Numbered from the stretch's first letter, positions 1 to 7,168 are shown. The stretch: 8,551 nucleotides of DNA from Firmicutes bacterium UBA1426 (GCA_002329675.1 DCUA01000117.1:3439-11989); one strand, 5' to 3'. The notes: a model not told the origin generated them from the sequence alone. Numbers and translations: made by a program.

Positions 1-1974
1 GATCACCGGAGCTCCTCCCGCCGTTGCGAATATCAAAGAGTGAAGCCGCATACCGACCACAGCTTCCATGGATCCCAGCATTCCTATAAGGTCCTCCACC
101 CCGTGCTTACGACTACAGGTATAGTAAGGGCTCGTCATATTGGCAGTCACCTTATTTGCCGCAGATATGTCCTTCGGTATCTCAATGGGCAGAAACACCG
201 GTGTGACACCATAGGTTTTCCATGCATAGTCTGCAGCTTCCCCCACCTTTTCCGGATTGAGGAAGTCCGGCCAGTTGCGCAGGCAGAAGCCTATCTTGCG
301 GATCCCTTCCGGTATTCCTTCCTCAGCAAAAGCAGCTTCCACTACTGCCGGTCCGGATTTTTGAATGTTTACCGTGGGATCCGCAGCCAAAATGATCTCC
401 GGCTTTTCCACACGCATTTCCTTTAGAAGTTCGAGAGATACGCTGTCTCTCAGGGTAATGATATCCGCAGTGCTGTTCAGTACTCTTGCTGCGATCCGGC
501 GGTTCTCCCGGGAGTTGATGGGACCGATGCCGCAACCGTACATAATGATCTTACAGCCACACCATTTGGCTGCCTTTAGCGTGAACAGATAGAAGTACAG
601 CGATCTTGAGGATGTGACATCCTGGATCAGGCTGCCACCTCCGTTAACAAATATCTCTGCTTTTCTGAGGCTGCTGATAAAGGAAAACAGATCGAACAGG
701 TACATGACCCTGACTTTATTCGTTGACCTTGTCTCCTTTTTATTTCTTGACATGACCCAGAAGGGCATGTCCGGATCGATTTCCCTGAATTGAGAAAGAA
801 TTGCCTTCAGTATGGCTTCATCTCCAGCGTTACCTCTTCCGTAAGCGCCGCAGATCACCGCGCCATGCCTTCCTGTGCTCTGTCCGCGCCTTATAATAGT
901 CCGATAGACCTGCTCCTGATCCTGGCGCATGCGCTCAAGAGAGAAATCCCTTTTGGCCTTCCGGAACAGATTTTCTGCCAGATTGCGCCTCAATTCCTCA
1001 TCGATGGACAGTTTATATATGTAGTCACTGAAGGTTTCCACATCCCCGGCTTCAAAGAGGAAACCATTCTCCCCGTGGCTGATCAGTGCCGGAATACCCC
1101 CTACACGACTGGCCACTGCAGGGCAATGTTCGTAGGCCCCTTCCAGCAGTGAATAGGGGAAAGTTTCCGAAAGAGACGCCAATACATTGATGTCCACTTT
1201 TGAGAAGAAGCCCTGAATGTCGCTGATCCATCCGACAAAATCCACCCTGTGACTGATTTTCAGTTCTCTGGCCAGAGCCTTCAGCTCCTCTTCATCTTCA
1301 CCGGTTCCGGCGATGAGAAGCTTTAGATTGGGGTTCTTTTCGTAGGCAATGTTAAAAGCCCGTATGACTGTTCCTATATCCTTGATGGGAGTCAAACGGG
1401 CGGCAATGCCCACTACAATATCTTCCCCCTCCTTCTTTGGGGGCTTCGGTTCATCTTTCGCATTGGAAAAATCCAAACCATTGTAGATGGTAAATATTCT
1501 CCAGGGATCAAAACCTCTCTCGATGAGGTTCTGCTCCATTCTGCCGGCTACGGCCATATAGAAGTCCATGTTGCGAAGAGCGATGGCATTGATCAGACCA
1601 AAGGTATACTGCTTTAGCGGCATACCCAGGTAATCCAGTCTTGGATCGGAGTGGACTGTGGTCATCACAGGAATGGTCCTTAGCTTCTTTACAAGTACTC
1701 CCAGCATGTTCGCCTTGGCTCCGTGGCAGTGGATCACGTCCGGCTTGAAGTCATCCACTTCCGAAAGAGCCATCTTCATATCCTTAAAGACATTCCATCC
1801 GTTCTCTGCAACCACCACATCAATGCCCATCTCCCTGCCCTCATCGGCCAAAACGCCGCCGCGGAAGCTGACCAGTCTAAGGTCATTGTTTTCTGACAGC
1901 TCCCGCGCCAGAGACAGGATATGAGTTTTGCCGCCTCCGATGTCACCACCGGCTGCAAACAACATAATTCTCAT
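1..1974 (-). CDS. csaB: GT4 glycosyltransferase fused to polysaccharide pyruvyl transferase CsaB (C-terminus cut by window edge)
   Basis: The frame runs without a stop from ATG at 1974 to base 1 (658 codons) and continues outside the window. Residues 1-365 form a GT-B glycosyltransferase of family GT4: an N-terminal Rossmann start with GGGKTH near residues 13-18, the NGLDFS linker motif, and the EX7E nucleotide-sugar motif E270/E278 (SETFPYSLLEGAYE). From about H370 a polysaccharide pyruvyl transferase domain begins (GAVICGAYGRGNAGDEA), with the CsaB-like NGGGSLIQD block and GMRLHSL with H645. Known CsaB proteins add ketal pyruvate from phosphoenolpyruvate to the secondary wall polysaccharide that SLH domains bind; the GT4 half may add a sugar to the same polymer (inference). 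CsaB is usually a separate protein of roughly 350 residues, so some 60-70 residues are probably missing here. The start is supported by AGGAGG six bases upstream. The gene follows the SLH protein gene by 10 bases. Confidence 0.9.
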   Translation of the reverse strand, partial: MRIMLFAAGGDIGGGKTHILSLARELSENNDLRLVSFRGGVLADEGREMGIDVVVAENGWNVFKDMKMALSEVDDFKPDVIHCHGAKANMLGVLVKKLRTIPVMTTVHSDPRLDYLGMPLKQYTFGLINAIALRNMDFYMAVAGRMEQNLIERGFDPWRIFTIYNGLDFSNAKDEPKPPKKEGEDIVVGIAARLTPIKDIGTVIRAFNIAYEKNPNLKLLIAGTGEDEEELKALARELKISHRVDFVGWISDIQGFFSKVDINVLASLSETFPYSLLEGAYEHCPAVASRVGGIPALISHGENGFLFEAGDVETFSDYIYKLSIDEELRRNLAENLFRKAKRDFSLERMRQDQEQVYRTIIRRGQSTGRHGAVICGAYGRGNAGDEAILKAILSQFREIDPDMPFWVMSRNKKETRSTNKVRVMYLFDLFSFISSLRKAEIFVNGGGSLIQDVTSSRSLYFYLFTLKAAKWCGCKIIMYGCGIGPINSRENRRIAARVLNSTADIITLRDSVSLELLKEMRVEKPEIILAADPTVNIQKSGPAVVEAAFAEEGIPEGIRKIGFCLRNWPDFLNPEKVGEAADYAWKTYGVTPVFLPIEIPKDISAANKVTANMTSPYYTCSRKHGVEDLIGMLGSMEAVVGMRLHSLIFATAGGAPVI

Positions 1975-1980
1975 TGAGTT

Positions 1981-1986
1981 CCTCCT
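1981..1986 (-). promoter_or_regulatory. Ribosome binding site of the GT4-CsaB gene, overlapping the upstream stop codon
   Basis: On the minus strand AGGAGG sits six bases before ATG 1974 and shares its first two bases with the TAG stop (1987-1985) of the SLH protein gene. A ribosome finishing the upstream gene lies over this site. This suggests translational coupling, so wall-polymer pyruvylation and the SLH enzyme would be made together. Confidence 0.8.
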
Positions 1987-4900
1987 AATACAAGCCCGTT
2001 ATTATGGTGGCTACCTGCGCCCGGGTCACCGGGTCTTTTGGCCATACTTTTCCGTTGTAACCGGATACGACCTGCTGGTGCACCAAGGTTCTGACATAAG
2101 GGAGTGCCCATTCAGCGATTTGGCTGTGATCAGCGAAAACCGTCAGATCTGCTTCCGCAAACCCTCTGACCTGGGTACGGCCGATTATGGTCATAACTTC
2201 CTGTCTGCTGATCGCACCGGTTGGATTGAAGTAAATATTCCCCTCTTTTTCGGTTCCCATGATAATGCCCATTCCATACATGGCTTTTACAGACTCCAAA
2301 GCCCAGGCCGGTATTGCGGCTGCATCGACAAATGGAAGAACGATGTGCTCGTATCCTTCTGCTTCTTCGCCCATCCAGTTGCTCATCAGCACGGCGAATT
2401 CAGCTCTTGTGATGCTCTTGTCCGGATGATAGGCAAGGCCCTGGTCGGTGTTCACACCGTTGATCACACCTTGACCGTAAAGGAAGACGGTGTTGTCCTT
2501 GCCCCAGTGTCCTCCCATATCGATGAACGGTTGAGGAGCAGAGGCATCTCCGGCAATAGTGAGACCGCTGCGGGCGAGGTTCCCGCTCTCATCGGAAACG
2601 ACAAGAGCGATCCTGTGCATTGCACCATCCGGCGCAGGTAAAGTGGACGTTAAGGTTTTCGTGCCGGCGTTATACTGGAATTGCAGCAACTTGCCGTCAT
2701 AGGTCAGACTCATATCTCCTGCTGAAATTCCTGCATCCACAGCATCGCTGATCAGGGCAGTCAAGGTTTGTCCGCTGACACTCATCTGGATCTGCGGGGG
2801 TTCCAGATCAACATAGTAGCCGATACCTCCTATGATCTGATCCACATAGAAACTCCCCTTTGTGCTACCCGTCGCCAGGATCTTCATGGACGCCAGAGAA
2901 GAAGTCCCTGCCGGCAAGGTGACATTGACCATCTTCCAGCCGGTAAAATCAAGCTTCGCTCCGATGACCTCCTTAACTCCCTCGGTCGTATTGACTGTGA
3001 GATTCAGAGTATTGCCCGATCCGTCTCCGTAAACCCAGAAGCTCATGTTACGAGGACTCTTTGCAAAAGTAAGGGTTGAAGGTATAGTGATCTCATTGCT
3101 TCCGGCTGCCGCAAAGTCGTAACGCATTTCCGCACTCTGATAGCCAAAACGAACTCTCGTCAGATCCGAATTCAAGTTCACAGAGATGCCGGGTGCCGGC
3201 TGCATCTGGAAGGAATGCGTGGTGTTTTCAAAGGTTTCCAGACGCCACCCTTCGCTGGTGATGTTGACGTTTACCGAAGCGGAGGTACCACCGGCAGTCG
3301 CCGTGATCGTGCCCGTTCCGCTTGTAATATTGGCAGCAGTGAAGCGTCCGTTTTCATCGATGGTCCCGATTTCGCCGTTCACTGTCCACGTATAACATTT
3401 GTCCTGAGAAATCAGAGGCAGCCGTTTATGAACTGCAGTTGCGGAAAGGTCGACCGTATCTCCCGCACTGACCGTAATACTCGTCACCGCTTTACCGTCA
3501 GTCTGATTCGCGATGGAAATACTGTCCGGCTTAGTGATTACAGTTACCTCAGCCTTACCAACAGTGTTATTGTTCAGTTTTGCTGTGATCTCTCCGGTCT
3601 TGGCAGCAGATCCTGCTGTAAATGCATTTTCCGAATCGAAGGTTCCCAGCCCGTTTGAGGCGCTGAATGAAAGGGATGTGGCCGAAGGTGCCGTAACCGG
3701 ATAGTAATTTTCATCTGTAGCCTTGACCGTGAAGCTCTGTGTAGCTCCCGCCAGCATCCTCAAACTGTAGGGATAGAGGTGGAGGTTATCCAGCCGCCCT
3801 GTGGGAGAAGCTGTGTTTATGAGCAGGATGTAGTTTGCACAGCTGCGAAGGCTGCCTGCAGACGGACTGTTGATCGTAGTCAGACTGGTGTCTCCGGGAT
3901 AGATGGAATGAATGGCCGTTGAACCTCCCCCATCCATATTGACCGCTTCCACACAGCCGAGCTCCAACAGACGGTTCGCCAGCTGGGATAAAGTCGTTCC
4001 CTTGCTGTGACCGGCAAGGCGGCCGTCTACTGTATAGAAGATGATGCTTCCGTCAGCGCGGATTCCGATTGCAGTGTGGGGATTGATCTCCCCGCTGGCA
4101 GGGGCTACATTGGCTCCAGCCGTTATCAGCTTTTCCCCTCCGCCAACTGCAAATGCCACATCATTCCATGCAGGATCTGCGGCGAAGGTAATGGTGACCG
4201 GATCTCCCGGGGCCAGTGATGCTAAATTAGCCAGTGTACCGGGATAATTGGTGGCTGATGCTATCGTTAACAGCAACTTACCGGGAGGAATAAAAGTCGC
4301 TCCCGTTGCTTCTGCCACAGAATCCACCGTTGCTTCCACGGTACCGTTCAGCCGCAGATCTTCAGAATCTACTGTGAGCAAAACATTATATGTGGGGATT
4401 GCTGCCTTATTGGTAAAGTCGTCACCGAAATCTCTCGTATACAGCATTACACCGGAGGCAGCAGAAACTGTTTTATTCAGGTGGATCGAACCGATCGGCG
4501 ATGACATATAAGGCCCCTGGATCCGGATATTCAGATTAGACCGGCCGATGATCGCCCTTCCGTCATTGAAAAAGCCTACAGCAGGATTCGACATGCTCTC
4601 AGAAGTAACAAGCCGTCCATCTTTGATGGTCAACCCTACAGGAACACCATTGCTCATATTGAAGAAGTCTCCGTTCAAACCGGCTACTACGTATTTGCCT
4701 TCTTTTGCAGCTTTTTCTGCAACCGCCCGGAAGCTGGCGGCTCCATACACATCGTTTCCATGAGAAATGATGGGAAGGATATCTCCTCCGGGAACGTATT
4801 CAATGAAGTTCTCTGCAATTTTCTCCGTATATCCGGTATTCCAGTAGATCCCATTTGTCAGCTTCGTTTCTTCGCTGATAAGCAGAGATTTCCCATAGAG

Positions 4901-5002
4901 CTTGTCCCCAAGGCTGTCTGCAAATGCCGTCCAGCCTGTGAAAGCACTGACCATTAAAGCTATTGCAAGCAGCAGTGATAATCGTCTGTTCTTATTTCTC
5001 AT
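1985..5002 (-). CDS. Secreted phosphodiester glycosidase (NAGPA/DUF2233 family) with Ig-like repeats and three C-terminal SLH motifs
   Basis: 1005 residues. A signal peptide (basic MRNKNRR, hydrophobic core, cleavage probably after AFA at residue 28) marks export. Residues about 85-395 match the phosphodiester glycosidase domain named after human N-acetylglucosamine-1-phosphodiester alpha-N-acetylglucosaminidase: GLNGDFF (108-114), VPVGLTIKDGRLV (from 120), AIGIRADG, and NMDGGGSTA (355-363). Two Ig-like beta segments follow (about 400-490 and 490-582), then a jelly-roll-like carbohydrate-binding segment (about 584-730, with FWVYGDGSG and SFYVDQI), another beta segment (about 733-820), and three SLH motifs from P825 to the C-terminus (GHWG, ITRAEFAVLM, ISRQEVMTII, VTRAQVATII). 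SLH motifs attach proteins to pyruvylated wall polysaccharide, which the downstream CsaB would make. The substrate is not evident; a sugar-1-phosphodiester in wall polymer or exopolysaccharide is an inference. The ATG is preceded by a weak GGGACAGG site. Confidence 0.88.
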   Translation of the reverse strand: MRNKNRRLSLLLAIALMVSAFTGWTAFADSLGDKLYGKSLLISEETKLTNGIYWNTGYTEKIAENFIEYVPGGDILPIISHGNDVYGAASFRAVAEKAAKEGKYVVAGLNGDFFNMSNGVPVGLTIKDGRLVTSESMSNPAVGFFNDGRAIIGRSNLNIRIQGPYMSSPIGSIHLNKTVSAASGVMLYTRDFGDDFTNKAAIPTYNVLLTVDSEDLRLNGTVEATVDSVAEATGATFIPPGKLLLTIASATNYPGTLANLASLAPGDPVTITFAADPAWNDVAFAVGGGEKLITAGANVAPASGEINPHTAIGIRADGSIIFYTVDGRLAGHSKGTTLSQLANRLLELGCVEAVNMDGGGSTAIHSIYPGDTSLTTINSPSAGSLRSCANYILLINTASPTGRLDNLHLYPYSLRMLAGATQSFTVKATDENYYPVTAPSATSLSFSASNGLGTFDSENAFTAGSAAKTGEITAKLNNNTVGKAEVTVITKPDSISIANQTDGKAVTSITVSAGDTVDLSATAVHKRLPLISQDKCYTWTVNGEIGTIDENGRFTAANITSGTGTITATAGGTSASVNVNITSEGWRLETFENTTHSFQMQPAPGISVNLNSDLTRVRFGYQSAEMRYDFAAAGSNEITIPSTLTFAKSPRNMSFWVYGDGSGNTLNLTVNTTEGVKEVIGAKLDFTGWKMVNVTLPAGTSSLASMKILATGSTKGSFYVDQIIGGIGYYVDLEPPQIQMSVSGQTLTALISDAVDAGISAGDMSLTYDGKLLQFQYNAGTKTLTSTLPAPDGAMHRIALVVSDESGNLARSGLTIAGDASAPQPFIDMGGHWGKDNTVFLYGQGVINGVNTDQGLAYHPDKSITRAEFAVLMSNWMGEEAEGYEHIVLPFVDAAAIPAWALESVKAMYGMGIIMGTEKEGNIYFNPTGAISRQEVMTIIGRTQVRGFAEADLTVFADHSQIAEWALPYVRTLVHQQVVSGYNGKVWPKDPVTRAQVATIITGLY

Positions 5003-5041
5003 GTGATTTTACCTGTCCCTTTGTGTTCTTGTTAGATTAGC

Positions 5042-5067
5042 CTGTTGGATTTAACTGTTGAATTTTA
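5042..5067. repeat. Two imperfect 12-13 base tandem copies at the end of the 144-residue protein gene
   Basis: On the plus strand CTGTTGGATTTA (5042-5053) is followed by CTGTTGAATTTTA (5055-5067). The second copy contains the stop codon of the upstream gene. There is no dyad symmetry here, so it is not a terminator. It may be a small local duplication with no function. Confidence 0.4.
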
Positions 5068-5499
5068 CTCGATCGTATATGTACCTTTTACCATGACCCA
5101 AATGTCCGTTGCAGCGTAGATGCCTCTTCCATCGGCTCTGGGGATCAATAGAAGATGATTCCTGGTAACTGCCAGGGTCCCCGCGAGATCTTTGCCTTCT
5201 GTCACATCAGAAAGCCCGTCCTGCCCTTTTGCAATGGCCAGGGCTCCTCCGCTGCGCAGTATGAGCTCTGTTCCTTCTCCGCCAATGAGATTTTTACCCT
5301 TCTCTACGAAAACAGGTTGAAATACTGATGCAGAAGCTTGTCCCCCGCCTTTAAGCGCTGCAATTTGTGCATCCACATAGCTCTTGGTCACCACCGGGTC
5401 TTCGGGTGAGCCCGGTTCATAACCTGCAGCCCCCACCGCCACGGTTGTGACGATGAGGGCGATAGCAACGATCAATACTGTGACATTTGCTTTGTTCAT
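5065..5499 (-). CDS. Small exported or membrane-anchored protein of unknown function
   Basis: 144 residues. ATG at 5499 has an AAAGGAG site at good spacing. Residues about 6-26 (VTVLIVAIALIVTTVAVGAAG) are a hydrophobic segment that can be an uncleaved anchor or a signal peptide. A short linker PGSPEDPVVTKSYVDAQIA follows, then a Gly/Ser-containing spacer (KGGGQASAS), then a beta-rich domain from about residue 58 to the end with GGEGTELILRSGGALAIA and the late block NHLLLIPRADGRGI. It has no cysteine and no catalytic motif I recognise. From memory, similar short proteins with a DP-VTKSYVD linker occur widely in Clostridia, but I cannot name a characterised member. It lies 35 bases after the EndoA gene and 62 before the SLH enzyme gene, so a surface role alongside that enzyme is plausible. 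Confidence 0.8.
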   Translation of the reverse strand: MNKANVTVLIVAIALIVTTVAVGAAGYEPGSPEDPVVTKSYVDAQIAALKGGGQASASVFQPVFVEKGKNLIGGEGTELILRSGGALAIAKGQDGLSDVTEGKDLAGTLAVTRNHLLLIPRADGRGIYAATDIWVMVKGTYTIE

Positions 5500-5534
5500 G
5501 TTGCTTCTCCTTTGTTACTTCATTCGCTCGGCTA

Positions 5535-5894
5535 TCAGAAGTCCACGATACCCAGGCTGATAGTCAGAGCTTCATTGGTCTTTTCTATACTTTTTTCATC
5601 GATGTGCCCTATTTTTTCTCTCAAACGTTTTTTATCTATGGTTCTCAGTTGCTCCAGCAGAACCACCGAGTCTTTTGCCAGTCCATGACCTTCTGCCGGT
5701 ATTTCTACATGGGTAGGCAGCTTGGCTTTGTTTATCTGTGAAGTAACTGCGGCCACGATGACCGTAGGGCTATATTTATTGCCAACGTCATTCTGAACTA
5801 CGAGAACAGGTCTGACACCACCTTGTTCCGAGCCGATGACAGGACTTAAATCGGCAAAGTAGATTTCACCTTTTTTTACTATCAAGTCATTCAC
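5535..5894 (-). CDS. ndoA: EndoA/MazF-family mRNA interferase toxin
   Basis: 119 residues with a GTG start at 5894. The body follows Bacillus subtilis EndoA (NdoA/MazF, 116 residues) closely: [52 protein letters not shown], and the ending ISLGIVDF. R28 and T51 correspond to catalytic R25 and T48 of the Bacillus enzyme. That enzyme is a sequence-specific endoribonuclease cutting single-stranded U^ACAU; the same specificity here is inferred. The GTG is chosen because GGAAGAGAGA lies just upstream. A TTG at 5885 would give exactly the 116-residue form starting IVKKGEIYF, but its ribosome-site spacing is worse. The toxin gene lies 45 bases after its antitoxin gene, with a hairpin between them. 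Confidence 0.95.
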   Translation of the reverse strand: MNDLIVKKGEIYFADLSPVIGSEQGGVRPVLVVQNDVGNKYSPTVIVAAVTSQINKAKLPTHVEIPAEGHGLAKDSVVLLEQLRTIDKKRLREKIGHIDEKSIEKTNEALTISLGIVDF

Positions 5895-5909
5895 TCTCTC
5901 TTCCGTACA

Positions 5910-5938
5910 TTCCGACGGGAATCCAACCCGTAACGGAA
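5910..5938 (-). other. RNA hairpin between antitoxin and toxin genes
   Basis: Read on the minus strand, TTCCG, a TT bulge, ACGGG, a seven-base loop, CCCGT and CGGAA form a ten-pair stem that starts one base after the antitoxin stop codon. There is no U-run after it, so it is not a standard intrinsic terminator. It ends well before the toxin ribosome site. It could lower toxin yield relative to antitoxin by partial attenuation or by setting an mRNA end (inference). Confidence 0.6.
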
Positions 5939-5939
5939 A

Positions 5940-6206
5940 TTATATCCATTTTTCTTCATACACTTTCAGATCTTCCAGGGACTCCCCCATACCTTCCTCT
6001 GCTAAACGCAGGTTCAGTTCTTTCATCTCCTCGTATCCCCGTATCAATTCAGTGCGTATACGCTTCTTCTTTTGTTCTGCGAGATAGAGGATGAGAGCCT
6101 CTCTGATCAGTTCACTCCTGTTATTCTTTTGTTCTTCCGCTATCTGATCTGCCTGTTTCAGCAATGAATCGGGCAGAGTAATGATTATTTTTTTCAGATT
6201 TGACAT
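5940..6206 (-). CDS. ndoAI: EndoAI/MazE-type ribbon-helix-helix antitoxin
   Basis: 88 residues, close to the 93 of Bacillus EndoAI. The N-terminal part has the ribbon-helix-helix pattern: beta strand KKIIITLPDSL, helix LLKQADQIAEEQ, the turn NNRSE, and helix LIREALILYLAEQ. The C-terminal half (RGYEEMKELNLRLAEEG onward) is acidic and would wrap and block the EndoA dimer. The GYEEM-LNL block matches the GYMEM-INL region of the Bacillus protein. The start is supported by GAGGTGA five bases upstream of ATG 6206. A strong promoter and a palindrome lie directly upstream, as expected for an autorepressing toxin-antitoxin operon. In Bacillus the alanine racemase gene alr precedes this gene; here nnrD does. 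Confidence 0.92.
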   Translation of the reverse strand: MSNLKKIIITLPDSLLKQADQIAEEQKNNRSELIREALILYLAEQKKKRIRTELIRGYEEMKELNLRLAEEGMGESLEDLKVYEEKWI

Positions 6207-6230
6207 TTGCTCACCTCTTGCTTTCTCTTA

Positions 6231-6260
6231 TATATATGTTTGTATATCTAAACATATATA
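6231..6260. promoter_or_regulatory. Perfect 11-bp inverted repeat, probable operator of the toxin-antitoxin operon
   Basis: TATATATGTTT (6231-6241) and AAACATATATA (6250-6260) are exact reverse complements separated by eight bases. The repeat lies immediately downstream of the antitoxin -10 box and covers the expected transcription start near 6255. It would block transcription when bound. Ribbon-helix-helix antitoxins bind such palindromes, often with their toxin, so EndoAI is the likely ligand. As RNA it could also form a weak AU-rich hairpin. Confidence 0.7.
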
Positions 6261-6261
6261 C

Positions 6262-6290
6262 AGTATAATAACCGTGTCGCATTTTGTCAA
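6262..6290 (-). promoter_or_regulatory. Strong sigma-A-type promoter of the antitoxin-toxin genes
   Basis: On the minus strand TTGACA (6290-6285, perfect -35) is followed by exactly 17 bases and TATACT (6267-6262, five of six matches to the -10 consensus). The start point would be near 6255, inside the inverted repeat, giving a leader of about 50 bases. The -35 box begins three bases after the nnrD stop codon, so this is an internal promoter if nnrD transcription reads through. Confidence 0.8.
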
Positions 6291-6293
6291 ATC

Positions 6294-7148
6294 TTAAGAG
6301 TCTGTTATTTTTTGGATGGCAATCCCGGTCATGGCTGCAATGTCGGAAGCAGTGATCCCGTATTCACCCAGTGCCTTCGATGCAATATCTCCGGCAAAAC
6401 CGTGAATATATACGCCACAGGCTGCCGCCGCGAGACAGGAGCAGCCTTGTCCTGCCAGTGCACCGATGATACCGGACAGTACATCGCCGCTGCCTCCCGT
6501 GGCCATGCCCGGGTTTCCTGTCGTATTAATATATGCCTCTCCGTTTGGGGTTGCCACAAGAGTCCCTGCCCCTTTTAAGACGGTAACAGAGCCAAATTGT
6601 TCCGCCAGGCGGTACACAGACCCTGCTCGGTCATCATTGATTTCGGCACTGCTGCATCCGAGAAGCCGGGCAGCTTCTCCCGGATGAGGGGTCAGGATCA
6701 GCCGTTCCCCTGCGTTCTTTACCGCATCCTTCAAGGACTGGTCCCTTGCAAGCAAATTAAGTCCATCCGCATCTATAACGATAGCGGGACAATTACATTT
6801 CAGTACTGAATGAATCAACGGTACATTGGATAAATCATCTCCCAACCCCGGACCGATAACGATTGCCTGGTATTCACCAAGCCGCTCCGGTGGAAGCGAT
6901 CTGGACACACAAGTGGCTTCAGGTACGCCTACCTGCAAGATGGGAAAGAGTTCCTCCGGGACCATGACCCGTACCAGGCCGGCACCGCTGCGCAGTGCAC
7001 CTCTGGCGCTGAGGATAGCAGCTCCTGCCATACCTTTGCTGCCTGCTATGACCAGAACCTTTCCACAATCACCTTTATGTAGCTCCTTATCTCGCTTCCT
7101 GATGAAAGTATTGACAAAGGCCTCATTTATTAAACGAAGATCATCCAT
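6294..7148 (-). CDS. nnrD: ADP-dependent (S)-NAD(P)H-hydrate dehydratase
   Basis: 284 residues, about the length of stand-alone dehydratases such as Bacillus YxkO. It repairs damaged hydrated NADH and NADPH in the cytoplasm, using ADP (or ATP) as phosphate donor. Ribokinase-fold motifs appear in order: HKGDCGKVLVIAGS (24-37), AGAAILSARGALRSGAGLV, the GPGLG loop, VIDADGLN, LTPHPGEAARLLG, VLKGAGTLV, and NTTGNPGMATGGSGDVLSG with catalytic-position D222. The N-terminal epimerase domain (NnrE/YjeF_N), fused in many bacteria, is absent: the protein begins at residue 1 with a short leader helix. The start has GGTGGAG six bases upstream. The gene sits first in the minus-strand row, divergent from mgtE. 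In Bacillus and relatives genes of this kind cluster near acpS, alr and ndoAI; here alr is missing. Confidence 0.93.
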   Translation of the reverse strand: MDDLRLINEAFVNTFIRKRDKELHKGDCGKVLVIAGSKGMAGAAILSARGALRSGAGLVRVMVPEELFPILQVGVPEATCVSRSLPPERLGEYQAIVIGPGLGDDLSNVPLIHSVLKCNCPAIVIDADGLNLLARDQSLKDAVKNAGERLILTPHPGEAARLLGCSSAEINDDRAGSVYRLAEQFGSVTVLKGAGTLVATPNGEAYINTTGNPGMATGGSGDVLSGIIGALAGQGCSCLAAAACGVYIHGFAGDIASKALGEYGITASDIAAMTGIAIQKITDS

Positions 7149-7168
7149 TTTTTCTCCACCTTATGGGT

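Noticed and set aside
40..1152. Plus-strand open frames of 75-128 codons opposite the csaB region
   Set aside because: The minus-strand frame is continuous with clear CsaB and GT4 motifs; these frames are antisense by-products.
1928..2641. 237-codon open frame on the plus strand
   Set aside because: It lies antisense to the conserved SLH-coding region, its product resembles no family, and it is best explained as a shadow of that gene.
5003..5064. Separate promoter for the SLH protein gene (TTCAAC-N17-TAATCT on the minus strand)
   Set aside because: The spacing is right, but both boxes match the consensus at only about half their positions, too weak to list.
5500..5534. Terminator between the toxin gene and the small exported protein gene
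   Set aside because: The 35-base gap holds only the AAAGGAG ribosome site, with no stem plus U-run.
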